64,000 nucleotides of DNA from Aralia elata (Eukaryota > Streptophyta > Magnoliopsida > Apiales > Araliaceae): the NCBI GenBank assembly GCA_034770075.1, contig JAVJAP010000215.1, positions 62,001 to 126,000 of the forward strand, in the 5' to 3' direction. The translations under genes and the position numbers were made by a program. Below are positions 12,401 to 23,586 of the stretch, piece after piece. Each line of letters begins with the position of its first letter. Positions within the stretch are counted from its first letter, which is position 1. The notes below the pieces were generated by a model. It saw nothing but the letters and a program-made list of their open reading frames with translations. It searched no databases and had not been told where the DNA came from.

Positions 12401-13037
12401 CATGGAGTGCCGGTGTCTATAATATCTGACAGAGATTTGCGCTTCACGTCAAATTTTTGGAGGAGTTTACAGGAAAGAATGGGAACGCAGTTGAGGTTGA
12501 GTACAGCGTATCATCCTCAGACTGATGGCCAGAGCGAGCGAACGATTCAGACCTTGGAAGACATGTTGAGAGTGGTCGTAATGGACTTAAAGGGCAGCTG
12601 GGATGATCACTTGCCACTGGTAGAGTTCGCTTACAACAACAGTTATCATGCTAGTATCGGCATGCCACCGTACGAAGCGCTATATGGAAGAAAGTGCCGA
12701 ACACCATTATGTTGGGATGAGGTTAGTGAGCGGAGATTGTTGGGACCGAAGTTGGTACAGCAGATCGTGGAAATTGTCAAAGTAATAAGAGCGCGTTTAG
12801 TAGCAGCTCAGGATCGTTAGAAGAAGTATGCCGACTTACATCGTCAGAAGCGAGACTTTGAAGTTGGTAGCTTTGTGTTTTTGAAAGTGTCTCCCAGGAA
12901 AGGGAAGATCCGTTTTGGGAAGAAAGGCAAGTTGAGCCCTAGATTCATAGGACCATTCGAGATTTTGAGGCGAATCGACAAAGTGGCGTACGAAGTAGCG
13001 TTACCTCCTGAACTTGAGCACATTCACAACGTATTCT
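9464..13037 (+). pseudogene. E2 gag-pol polyprotein, ten nonsense codons, left part
   Basis: A single reading frame covers the whole stretch. Order: basic linker, zinc knuckles at about 9572-9740 (CSNCGKNHSGEC, then CYRCGQPGHMAPQC, then a CFSCGAPDHQIKDC unit), aspartic protease with LFDSGATYSF near 9940, RT with FIDDILVYS near 10955, RNase H with YSDASHKGLG near 11390, and an integrase with the zinc-binding start (HxxxH...CxxC) near 12030-12150 and SDRDLRFTSNFW near 12430. Stops: TGA 9509, TGA 9683, TAA 10781, TAG 10796, TAG 11072, TAG 11081, TGA 11636, TAG 12026, TAG 12092, TAG 12818 (first base given). Four of these positions (10781, 11081, 12092, 12818) are Gln in the related E4 or E5 protein, which fits C-to-T change. 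The integrase is cut by Co1 just after the HNVF motif. Confidence 0.85.
13033..13037 (+). repeat. Co1 target-site duplication, left
   Basis: ATTCT, repeated exactly at 22292-22296 on the other side of Co1. Confidence 0.95.
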
Positions 13038-14854
13038 TGAAAGTAGTATGCACACAAGCCAATCATATTTGATATGATGTAGCATATACTTTGTAATCTT
13101 ATTCATTTATTAATAAAGGAATTGATTTTCTTAAAAGGCATTTTATATTATCTACATAGTGTTGTTATATTAAATGTGATAAACCTATAGTTTTGAGCAA
13201 TGCTTTTAGAATCATGATGGTGATCACGCTAATGAGATCTAAATTCAAGATAGCTCACAAACTAAAATTGTTCCTAATCGTTGGATTACTAAATTGGGGA
13301 TTAGTGAATCCGGATAGATTAGTACATACGTTGCTTGCTCTTAGGAAGAGGATGATTGATCTCATAATCATTTGTGTGGAGACACTAAAGCAAGTATGTA
13401 GGTGCTTATTAGAGAATAAGTTCACTGAACGTGACTCGCTAAGGAATACCTAATGGAGTTTTACTCGCCTGTCAATAGGGATTCCTCTAGTGATAGTAGT
13501 ACAAGTGATCCTTGGACTTGAGATCATCATAGTATCTTGTGTATGATGAGTTATACTTTGACATGTCCCTTAAGACCTTGTGGGTATATCAAAGGGTATG
13601 ATTGGGTATAATTAGTTATACATGGAGATAGGTGAATGATCAACAAAGAATCTACCTCGTCTAGTAAAAGATGTGAATGTCTTATGTGATTCGATAAATG
13701 ATAACTCAGTAGTCCTTGGCCAAGGCAGAATGAAATTAGAAAGGAGTTTTTAATTTGCATTAATTAGAGTTATGCATTTGGGAATCGAAATACATATAAT
13801 TAAATAAAATAAGACTTGACAGTAAATCCATGTCTTATATTTAATTGGGACATTGTATGGTAGAAGGATTGAATTGTACGGTAACTATCTACTCAAAGGT
13901 TCTTTTGTGATTGATGTTGAAATCTATATTATCTGGAAAGTCGTTGATCGCTAAGGGGGCTTACCCTTATTGTAGAATAAATATTATTTATTTAAATGAA
14001 TTAAATAGTTTAATTTATTTATTTAAATAAGATTAGAATTGTTCTAATTGATTTATTCACAACCGGTTTAATATGGAGAACCTAAAGGGTCACACCGCAA
14101 AAGGAAAAATATTTATTTAAGAAGTAAATGGCATAATTGTAATAATAAGTTAAGTGTATTTAATTTAGTCTATGGAGATAGAATAAAATTAAATAGCTTA
14201 ATATTTATTATTTAATATTTTGGAAATATTAAATATAAATTAATAAGAGGAGTCTTATTATTATTATTACTTTTACTATTATTTAATTCCTAATAGGGAT
14301 TGGGAATTAATTAATAGAAGTACTCTCCCATGGATTCCTAATTGGATTAGGAACATTATTAATTAAAGGAGTTTAATTATAATACAAACCCTAATCCTAA
14401 ATAGTTTAGGGAAGGGTTATTCCTACATCTATAAATAAGAGGGGTCTTATCATAGATTAGGGTTACACACTCTTGCATTAGATTGTGGAGAGCAATTTCT
14501 ATAGAGATAGAAACTAGGGTTTTGCCAAATACCCAACTTCTTGAATACTTGTTCTTCCTTGGTGGATCACCTCTAGAGGTCAAACACTTGGGTGGCTAAC
14601 GTTGATCAAAGGAAAGAATCACACCGTAGCATTCGAGGAGAACACGAAGGACTAGGAGTTGAACTTGTACCCGAGGAAGCTTTGTTCTACGAGGGTATAA
14701 TTCTTATTCTTTTTCTCTTTCGTTTATATCGTTAATTGAGCACATAGATTGATCTTGGTGATGGTTTGTATAAAATTTTAAAATCCGATTTTATCGCGCT
14801 TCCGCACTGTTTATGTAATTTGATTGCATGTTCGCGTTATATACAAACCTAACA
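13038..14854 (+). repeat. Co1 5' LTR
   Basis: 1817 bases from TGAAAGTAGTATGC to ACAAACCTAACA. The TATA box is at 14430-14437. The LTR is AT-rich with TTTATTTAAATAA-type palindromes (about 13975-14035). Confidence 0.95.
14430..14437 (+). promoter_or_regulatory. TATA box of Co1 5' LTR
   Basis: TATAAATA about 45 bases after an AAACCCTAA telo-box-like motif. It is conserved at 21867-21874 in the 3' LTR. Confidence 0.65.
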
Positions 14855-14855
14855 G

Positions 14856-14868
14856 TGGTATCAGAGCC
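14856..14868 (+). promoter_or_regulatory. Co1 primer binding site (initiator tRNA-Met type)
   Basis: TGGTATCAGAGCC one base after the LTR end. It is the standard match to the 3' end of plant initiator tRNA-Met used by many copia and some gypsy elements. Confidence 0.9.
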
Positions 14869-14969
14869 TAATCTTGTGCTAATTATCGATATTGATGATT
14901 CCATGTATGCTTGATATGCGATTGGATCGAAATTTTTGGGCAGAATAAAATTTTCTGAATCAGCGACAC

Positions 14970-15091
14970 GGCGCAGCTGCGCCGTCTCCAGTTCATTCTG
15001 GAGCGCAGCTGCGCCGAAACCCAGAATCGGTTTTTTCTGGGGAGCAGCGCAGCTGCGCCGTTGCCCAGTTCATTCTGGGCGCAGCTGCGCC
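14970..15091 (+). repeat. Four GC-rich palindromes in the Co1 leader
   Basis: The core GCGCAGCTGCGCC, within the full palindrome GGCGCAGCTGCGCC in two copies, occurs at 14970-14983, 15003-15015, 15047-15059 and 15078-15091. The intervals carry CCAGTTCATTCTGG, itself an inverted repeat, twice. They begin about 100 bases downstream of the PBS, in strongly AT-rich surroundings. Confidence 0.9.
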
Positions 15092-15964
15092 GGTAAGCAG
15101 AATCTGAAAAATATTATTTTTCTTCAATTAAAATAAATGGTTTATTTAATTGATATAAGTTTAAAATAAAGAGTTTATTTTATCTGGAATAGGATTTCAG
15201 ATTGCTAAAATTAAAGGAGTTTAATTTGGATTTGGTTTTTGATTAAAATAAAAGAGTTTATTTTGTTTCAAAACTAAATATTAGCAAAACTTTTGCCCAT
15301 TAATTGATATCAATGCATATATGGAATGGTTTTATTATTCATGGGATGAATGTTATTTATTGATACATATAGAGATATGTATGATAATAAATAGGGATTG
15401 ATTATGGACTGTTGACCAATGTGTGATTGAATTTATTTTAGTGGATGCTTGAATGTATGGGTTTTTTTATAAATGGGGTCTGCGTACCTCGTCTTCTCTA
15501 ATTTTTCTTAATGTAAATTCTATCTCCCTCCTATGTACTCCCCCTTGACTGCTGATCAAGGTTTCTATTTGTTGTAAATAGTTTTTGTAATAGGACTAGT
15601 TAGAATTAATTTTGAAGAATTGGAGACAAAGGAGCAAGGAGCGCTTGAAGACCCGTTTGTATTGGAGCCCGGGTTTAAATGTAATAGTTATATTTAAATT
15701 TATTCTTGCACCCTAGGTTTGACCTTTTGGTTCACTTGGTGGCTCTAGTGAACCAAACTAGAATAAAAGTCCATAATCAATCCGGGTAGAATATAGTATT
15801 CTATATGTGCATGCTTATTATATATATATATATATTATATATTATCCAACATGCTTCGCATGTAAAATAATATGACGCGTATTTTATATATATATGTGCA
15901 TGCGCGCTAAACAAGATGAGACTAATAATAACAAACCCCTCAAAGTAATATATTAAGTCTTAAG

Positions 15965-16351
15965 CGTTCAAAGATATTTGGAATATCGAACGTCGCCTTC
16001 TAGCATGGTAAAGCAATAGAGTATTAAATATTTAATATGAGTTTGTTGTGTCACACAAGGCAAGTATTAAATATTTAAGATGCTGCTTTATCACATTTGA
16101 TGCTTATAAATAGACTGAACGATGCTGTTTTGTTGTGTCACACAAGGACAGTGTTTTTCTTTCGAATATATGGAAGTGCTAGGTGGGACTTAACTTAGAT
16201 AATTTTGATTCGGATGTGTCACACTTGATCAAAATAATCTAAGAGGCAAAATACAAGGAGTTACATAGTGATGTAATTGACAATAGTTGTCTACCTATTT
16301 ATTTATATATCGTTTGTTGTGTCACACAAGGCTATATACATTTGAAATAGG
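15965..16351 (+). repeat. Stem-loop series with a common palindromic loop, Co1 leader
   Basis: The word TTGTTGTGTCACACAAGG occurs at 16043-16060, 16130-16147 and 16314-16331, with a shorter version (ATGTGTCACACT) at 16214-16225. Each lies between inverted arms: 16009-16090 (TAAAGCA/TGCTTTA with inner TTAAATATTTAA), 16125-16151 (short CTGT/ACAG), 16194-16243 (CTTAGATAATTTTGAT against ATCAAAATAATCTAAG, one mismatch) and 16294-16351 (CCTATTT/AAATAGG). A further hairpin without the word is at 15965-15992. Confidence 0.8.
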
Positions 16352-16530
16352 ATCCTTATTCTCACTAGCAAACCTTTAATTAGATTTGCCGAACTATATA
16401 TATTGAGGGTAATATAGTTTGATGAAAATAGTGGGAGATACCAATTTAAAATAAAGACCTAATTTATTTTGGTAATTAATTAAATGAATGTATGCTAAAA
16501 TGTTGTCTATTTCACATGCAGAATTTAAAA

Positions 16531-18750
16531 ATGTCAAACTCACTATCACTGCGTAGCATACTTGATGCTAACAAACTGACCGGACCGAATTATACGGACT
16601 GGTTAAGGAATCTGAGAATTGTTCTCACTGCTGAAAAGATTTCTTATGTCCTAAATTCGCCAGTCTCTGCAAGTGTTGCAGAAACAGCCTCTGAGGAAGA
16701 GATTGCTACTTTTAGAAAGTGGCAAGATGATGCAATCTTGGCTCAATGCATCATGCTCGCATCCATGAGTAACGAGCTTCAGCGTCAGCATGAAACTATG
16801 GATGCTCCTACTATATTGCTGCACCTCAAAGAGTTGTATGGTGAGCAAAGTAGGACTGCTAGATATCAGATATCTAAGGAGCTCTTCCGATCTCGTATGA
16901 CCGAGGGCACTGCTGTTGAGACTCATGTCCTTAAGATGATCAATTTGATTGAACAACTTGGACAACTTGGGTTCGTGATGGATGGGGAGTTAAGCCAAGA
17001 TTTGATCTTGCAGTCACTCCCAGACACCTTCTCACAATTTGTTGTGAATTTTCACATGAATAAGTTGGACGTCAGCTTGCCTGAGTTACTTAACATGCTG
17101 AAAACTGCTGAAGGTCACTTCTCATCCAACAAGAACCAAGTCTTACTAGTGGATGATTCTTCCAAGAAAAGGAAGAGGCCCAAGGTATCTTCTGAAAAGA
17201 AGAAAGACAAGAAGGCTAAGGGCAAGGCGAAGAGAAAGGATAAAAAGAAACCTGATCCAGATAGCAAAGGAATTTGCTACCATTGCAATAAGCCGGGACA
17301 TTGGAAGAGGAACTGCAAGGAGTATCTTGCGGGCCAGAAGAAGCTTGGAGAAGCTTCAACTTCTGATCTAGGTTTGTTCATGATTGAAATTAATTTTTCT
17401 GAAAGTCAAAATTCTACTTGGGTATTGGATACCGGCTGTAGTTCTCACATATGTAATAATATGCAGGGACTAAGCAGAAGTAGGAAGCTGAACAAGGATG
17501 AAGTCGTCTTACGAGTTGGAAATGGAGCAAAGGTTGCTGCATTGGCTGTAGGGACTTATTGTTTAGCACTGCCTTCGGGCAAGTTCATTAGTTTAAATAA
17601 CTGTTATTATGTTCCAACACTCATTAGAAACATTATTTCAATTTCTGTATTGGATATGGATGGTTTTGATATTATAATAAAGAACAACAGTTGTTCTATT
17701 TATAATAAAAATGTTTTATATGGTGTTGGCAATTTACTGAATGGACTTTACATACTTGACTTGCATGAAAATATACTTCAAATTGAACAAACTAATAAAA
17801 GAAAAAGAGACGATGTTAATTATACCTTTATGTGGCACTGTAGACTCGGTCATATCAATGAAACAAGATTATCCAAGTTGCATAAAGATGGGCTTTTAGA
17901 GCTATCTGATTACGAATCATATCCAACTTGTGAATCTTATCTCATGGGTAAAATGACTAAATCTCCTTTTAGTGGAAAAGGAGAAAGAGTTACAGAGTTG
18001 TTAGCGTTGGTACACACAGACGTATGTGGACCTATGACAACGAATGCACGAGGAGGGTATTCTTATTTTATTACTTTCACTGATGATAATTCTAGATTTG
18101 GATATGTGTATTTAATGAAATACAAATCTGAATCGTTTGAAAAGTTCAAAGAATTCAAAAGTGAAGTAGAAAAACAAACTGGTAAGAGTATTAAGATTCT
18201 TCGATCGGATCGAGGAGGGGAATACTTGACCAATGAGTTTCTCAATTGTCTCAAAGAAAATGGTATAATCTCACAATGGACTCCACCAGGGACGCCACAG
18301 TTGAATGGTGTATCTGAAAGGAAAAATCGAACATTGTTGGACATGGTTCGATCCATGATGAGTTTTACCGACCTTCCAGTATCCTTCTGGGGTTATGCCC
18401 TAGAATCGGCTGCATACCTACTTAACAAGGTACCTACCAAATCCGTCCCAAAGACCCCATATGAGATATGGACAGGGAGGAAACCAAATCTTAAGTATGT
18501 TAAGACTTGGGGTTGTCCAGCTTATGTCAAAAGGTTTGAACAAGATAAGCTAAAGACTAGATCCGACAAGTGTAGATTTGTGGGATACCCTAAAGAAACT
18601 GTAGGGTATTATTTCTATCATCCCAATGATCAAAAGGTGTTTGTAGCGAAACACACTGCCTTCTTGGAAAAGGAGTTTATCCTCGAAGGGGTCAGTGGGA
18701 GTAAGATATATCTTGAAGAAGTTCAAGAACCACAAAATACTCTGGATTAA
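16531..18750 (+). pseudogene. Co1 gag-protease-integrase part of polyprotein
   Basis: ATG 16531 (MSNSLSLRSIL) is chosen over the upstream in-frame ATG 16492 because copia gag proteins start at this motif. Order: gag with the LTGPNYTDWLRNLRIVL block, lysine-rich linker, zinc knuckle CYHCNKPGHWKRNC at about 17276, protease DTGCSSHIC with the catalytic DTG at 17428-17436, and integrase with HCRLGH...C (17830-17940) and the core HTDVCGPM...DDNSRFGY...DRGGEY...NGVSERKNR. The zinc-binding HHCC site is damaged: where a second Cys is expected in the CxxC pair, codon 17938-17940 is Tyr. The frame stops at TAA 18748-18750, and RT follows in the same frame, so this stop is a mutation rather than a domain border. 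Confidence 0.9.
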
Positions 18751-20462
18751 AGTCAGGTACCTAACCAAGTAGAAGAACCTACTGTACCACAACCTATTCG
18801 TAAATCTGGAAGAGTACCGAAGATACCTGAGAGGTATGGATTCATCATAGAGGATGATGATGAGGTACACATCATAGATGATGATGATCCATTGACTTAC
18901 GAAGAGGCTATGAGTAGTGAAGACTCAGAGAAATGGCTAGGAGCCATGAAATCCGAGATGGACTCCATGTATGAAAACCAAGTATGGACTTTGGTTTCAC
19001 CACCTGAGGGCATTAAGCCTATTGGGTGTAAATGGGTCTTTAAGAGAAAGACTGGGGCAGATGGCAAGGTAGAGACCTATAAGGCCCGACTGGTTGCAAA
19101 AGGTTTCAAACAAAGACAAGGAGTTGACTATGATGAAACCTTCTCACCAGTAGCTATGCTCAAGTCCATTCGGATTTTGCTTGCAATTGCAGCTTATTAT
19201 GACTACGAGATCTGGCAAATGGACGTGAAAACGGCCTTCCTCAATGGAGAGCTTGAGGAGAATGTATATATGATTCAGCCAGAGGGTTTTGTTTCAACGG
19301 TTGGAACAAACCAAGTCTGTAAGCTACAACGATCCATTTATGGATTGAAGCAAGCTTCTCGAAGGTGGAACATCCGTTTTGATGAGATAATCAAAAGGTT
19401 TGATTTTATCAAGAACGAGGATGAACCATGTGTGTACAAGAAGGTTAGTGGGAGCGCTATATCATTCCTTGTATTATATGTTGATGATATATTACTGATA
19501 GGGAATGATATTCCTATGCTACAGTCGATCAAAATTTGGTTATCTAAACACTTCTCCATGAAGGACTTGGGTGAGGCATCCTATATTTTGGGGATAAAGA
19601 TCTATAGAGATAGATCTAAAAGGATGCTGGGCTTGACCCAAGGAAAGTACATTGACTCGATGCTAAAGAAGTTTAGCATGGAAGATTCCAAGAGAGGTCT
19701 CATGCCGATGAGCCATGGAATACATCTCTCCAAGAAACAGGCCCCAAAGACACCTGAGGAGAGAGACCGTATGAGTAAGATTCCTTATACTTCCGCAATA
19801 GGATCTATCATGTACGGTATGATATGTACTAGACCAGATGTCGCTCATGCACTTAGTGTAACCAGCAGATATCAGTCGAATCCAGGAGAAGAGCACTGGA
19901 AGGCAGTGAAAAACATCCTAAAGTACTTAAGAAGAACTAAGGATGTATTTCGTGTCTACGGTGGGTCTGAATTGAAACTAGAGCGCTATACAGACTCAAG
20001 TTTTCAAACGGACCAAGATGACAGTAAATCCGTTTCAGGGTACGTGTTTACCTTAAACGGTGGCGTAGTGAGTTGGAAGAGTTCCAAGCAGCAAACAGTT
20101 GTTGATTCGGTGACAGAGGCAGAGTACATAGCTGCAAGTGAAGCTGCAAAGGAAGCTGTTTGGATGAAGAAGTTCATAACTGAACTTGAAGTGGTTCCTA
20201 GCATTAGAGGAGCAGTACCTTTATTCTGTGACAACAACGGAGCTGTTGCGCAGGCTAAGGAACCCAGGTCTCATCAGAAATCCAAACACGTGTTGCGGCG
20301 GTTTCATTTGATTAGGAAATCATTGAAAGAGGAGATATCACCCTGGAGCGTGTGGACTCTCAAGACAACATTGCAGATCCATTTACTAAAGCTTTAACAC
20401 AACAGCAGTTTGATCGTCACTTAGAGAAGATGGGTATTAGATACCATGGCGATTGGCTTTAG
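18751..20462 (+). pseudogene. Co1 reverse transcriptase-RNase H part of polyprotein
   Basis: This part continues in the same frame after the TAA at 18748. It opens with an acidic linker, then RT starting at YEEAMSSEDSEKW (about 18898), RT core GCKWVFKRK, AFLNGELEE and the catalytic YVDD at 19477-19488, the connection LMYGMICTRPDV-like segment, then RNase H with YTDSSFQTD near 19990, EAEYIAASEA near 20115 and the DNNGA block near 20230. Near 20313-20320 one base appears lost: the usual C-terminal wording (DNIADPFTKAL) continues in the next frame to TAG 20460-20462. In the original frame translation ends at 20397 with unrelated residues. Confidence 0.9.
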
Positions 20463-20465
20463 TGC

Positions 20466-20475
20466 AAGTGGGAGA
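20466..20475 (+). promoter_or_regulatory. Co1 polypurine tract
   Basis: AAGTGGGAGA one base before the 3' LTR. Confidence 0.85.
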
Positions 20476-20476
20476 T

Positions 20477-22291
20477 TGAAAGTAGTATGCACACAAGCCA
20501 ATCATATTTGATATGATGTAGCATATACTTTGTAATCTTATTCATTTATTAATAAAGGAATTGATTTTCTTAAAAGGCATTTTATATTATCTACATAGTG
20601 TTGTTATATTAAATGTGATAAACCCATAGTTTTGAGCAATGCTTTTAGAATCATGATGGTGCTCATGCTAATGAGATCTAAATTCAAGATAGCTCACAAA
20701 CTAAAATTGTTCCTAATCGTTGGATTACTAAATTGGGGATTAGTGAATCCGGATAGATTAGTACATACGTTGCTTGCTCTTAGGAAGAGGATGATTGATC
20801 TCATAATCATTTGTGTGGAGACACTAAAGCAAGTATGTATGTGCTTATTAGAGAATAAGTTCACTGAACGTGACTCGCTAAGGAATACCTAATGGAGTTT
20901 TACTCGCCTGTCAATAGGGATTCATCTAGTGATAGTAGTACAAGTGATCCTTGGACTTGAGATCATCATAGTATCTTGTGTATGATGAGTTATACTTTGA
21001 CATGTCCCTTAAGACCTTGTGGGTATATCAAAGGGTATGATTGGGTATAATTAGTTATACATGGAGATAGGTGAATGATCAACAAAGAATCTACCTCGTC
21101 TAGTAAAAGATGTGAATGTCCTATGTGATTCGATAAATAATAACTCAGTAGTCCTTGGCCAAGGCAGAATGAAATTATTAAGGAGTTTCTAATTTGCATT
21201 AATTAGAGTTATGCATTTGGGAATCGAAATACATATAATTAAATAAAATAAGACTTGACAATAAATCCATGTCTTATATTTAATTGGGACATTGTATGGT
21301 AGAAGGATTGAATTGTACGGTAACTATCTACTCAAAGGTTCTTTTGTGATTGATGTTGAAATCTATATTATCTGGGAAGTCGTTGATCGCTAAGGGGGTT
21401 TACCCTTATTGTAGAATAAATATTATTTATTTAAATGAATTAAATAGTTTAATTTATTTATTTAAATAAGATTAGAATTGTTCTAATTGATTTATTCACA
21501 ACCGGTTTAATATGGAGAACCTAAAGGGTCACACCGCAAAAGGAAAAATATTTATTTAAGAAGTAAATGGCATAATTGTAATAATAAGTTAAGTGTATTT
21601 AATTTAGTCTATGGAGATAGAATAAATTAAATAGCTTAATATTTATTATTTAATATTTTGGAAATATTAAATATAAATTAATAAGAGGAGTCTTATTATT
21701 ATTATTACTTTTACTATTATTTAATTCCTAATAGGGATTGGAATTAATTAATAGAAGTACTCTCCCATGGATTCCTAATTGGATTAGGAACATTATTAAT
21801 TAAAGGAGTTTAATTATAATACAAACCCTAATCCTAAATAGTTTAGGGAAGGGTTATTCCTACATCTATAAATAAGAGGGGTCTTATCATAGATTAGGGT
21901 TACACACTCTTGCATTAGATTGTGGAGAGCAATTTCTATAGAGATAGAAACTAGGGTTTTGCCAAATACCCAACTTCTTGAATACTTGTTCTTCCTTGGT
22001 GGATCACCTCTAGAGGCCAAACACTTGGGTGGCTAACGTTGATCAAAGGAAGGAATCACACCGTAGCATTCGAGGAGAACACGAAGGACTAGGAGTTGAA
22101 CTTGTACCCGAGGAAGCTTTGTTCTACGAGGGTATAATTCTTATTCTTTTTCTCTTTCGTTTATATCATTAATTGAGCACATAGATTGATCTTGGTGATG
22201 GTTTGTATAAAATTTTAAAATCCGATTTTATCGCGCTTCCGCACTGTTTATGTAATTTGATTGCATGTTCGCGTTATATACAAACCTAACA
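20477..22291 (+). repeat. Co1 3' LTR
   Basis: 1815 bases, about 99% identical to the 5' LTR by eye. TATA box at 21867-21874. It ends CCTAACA before the ATTCT duplication (22292-22296). Confidence 0.95.
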
Positions 22292-22541
22292 ATTCTATGT
22301 ATCAGTATTACGGTCGTATAAGCCAGACTACAAGCACGTTATTTCCTATGAGCCAATTCAAGTCGATAAGGACTTATCGTGCGAGGAGATTCCTGTTCAA
22401 ATACTCGATAGGAAGGAGCAGAAGCTGAGGAATAAAATCATTTATTCCGTTAAAGTTCTCTGGAGGAATCATGCGGTTGAGGAAGCTACGTGGGAACTTG
22501 AGGAGAAGGTGAGAGCGAATTATCCGCATTTATTTGAGTAA
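22292..22541 (+). pseudogene. E2 integrase C-terminus and chromodomain, right part
   Basis: After the Co1 insertion and its ATTCT duplication the same reading frame resumes (VSVLRSYKPDYKHV) and ends at TAA 22539-22541. The last 50 residues carry the chromodomain-like pattern IPVQILDRKEQKLRN...VLWRNH..EEATWE followed by YPHLF, characteristic of plant chromoviruses. This domain is thought to direct integration to particular chromatin. No stop is present in this part. Confidence 0.85.
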
Positions 22542-22575
22542 CCTTAGTTTGCAATTCCGAGGACAGAATTTTTAT

Positions 22576-22588
22576 AAGGGGGAGAGGA
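22576..22588 (+). promoter_or_regulatory. E2 polypurine tract
   Basis: AAGGGGGAGAGGA immediately before the TGTAATGCCC start of the 3' LTR, 34 bases after the polyprotein stop. Confidence 0.85.
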
Positions 22589-23578
22589 TGTAATGCCCGT
22601 GAATTTTTAAACTTCCTTAGTAATTAAATATGGAATTTAATTTCTCATGAGTTAGTTTTACGTACTTAGTTAAACCTATGTGTGTATGATTATTTAATTG
22701 TGTAGCTATACAATTTAATTTTAGCTTTGAGGGGTTCATTGATAGTCTGATTAAATTAGTGGTCCAACCTTAAGGTTAATAGCAAGAAAAATTTGGAAAT
22801 TGTTAAACAATTAAGTACATTAATTAGGGTGTTAAATTTAAGTTGTTAAATTAAATAATTTGAATGTTAGTTTTATTGTCAAAATAAGTATTTTAAACAA
22901 TTAAATAATTGAGCTAATTATTTAGTTGTAATGCAAGAAGTATAGTTATTATTAAATCCTAACTAGTTATTTGGACCCATTTTCCTTTTCATTTCGGATG
23001 GACCAACATTAATTGTTTTGGACCAATTCCTTTTTGATTTCTGGTTGGGCCAAATCAAGTGGGCTGGGGAAAATCTGTATTCGTTAAACCAACTGGGTGC
23101 AGAAGAGGGGCTTGCGTAAATTAAGCCTAAATGTCTTAAGTCTTCAATCAGATAGGACTGTTGATGCACGACAGGGGCCATACCAGTTCAGGCGTGGGCG
23201 TGTAGAGGGTCGGGCGTGCCAGTGTGAAACGACCGGCGGCTCGGACTGTGGAAGGACCTCAGCGACCGGTGGGTACTCGAAATTCAAGGCAGGCTGATCG
23301 TATAAGGGCATGGGTGACCGAGCGCTAGCAGCTCGGACCAAGGGGTTAAGGCGTGAGCCATCTTGCCGATGGGATTAGGCGGCGTAAGGGACTGCGAGGA
23401 TCGTCAGCAAACGGCCATAGGCCTACTTCCTTACCGGACGCACGAGGGTCTATCGGTCGAACCTAGCTGGGCATGGATGGGGCTTGATGTGGACAGTCAT
23501 CCGCCTACTCCCCTCTAACCCTTGGGTACTACTTTTGTCAATTGGAGTATTAACCAACGAATGGGGCGGATGTTCTCC

Positions 23579-23586
23579 TATAAATA
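23579..23586 (+). promoter_or_regulatory. TATA box of E2 LTR
   Basis: TATAAATA, 23 bases downstream of a GC-rich segment and followed by the purine-rich sequence typical just after an LTR transcription start. Confidence 0.55.

Larger units (their letters stand above)
14869..16530 (+). other. Co1 untranslated leader
   Basis: 1.66 kb between PBS and gag. Three parts: GC palindromes at 14970-15091; an AT-rich middle with the direct words AAATAAAGAGTTTA and AAATAAAAGAGTTTA (about 15160-15260) and an AT dinucleotide run (15820-15840); and a series of stem-loops at 15965-16351. The only ORF worth noting, 14936-15136, is a by-product of the GC repeats. The sequence ATTTCACATGCAG ten bases before the gag ATG looks like a splice acceptor. 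Confidence 0.7.
13038..22291 (+). mobile_element. Co1: nearly intact Ty1/copia retrotransposon
   Basis: A 9254-base element: LTR 13038-14854, PBS 14856-14868, 1.66-kb leader, gag-pol 16531-20462, PPT 20466-20475, LTR 20477-22291, flanked by ATTCT. The two LTRs differ by about 16 substitutions and two single-base gaps over 1.8 kb by my reading (about 0.9%), so insertion is recent relative to its host E2. The domain order protease-integrase-RT-RNase H defines Ty1/copia. The long LTR and the RT/RNase H wording suggest the Angela/Tork side of the family, at low certainty. Three lesions disable it: a TAA after integrase, a frameshift near the end of RNase H, and a changed zinc ligand in integrase. 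Confidence 0.95.

Noticed and set aside
13193..13453. 86-codon ORF repeated at 20632-20892
   Set aside because: It is duplicated only because it lies in both Co1 LTRs. It has no coding features and the solo LTR copy is broken.
14970..16351. CRISPR-like spaced repeats
   Set aside because: Spacing is irregular, there are no cas genes, and the context is a plant copia leader.
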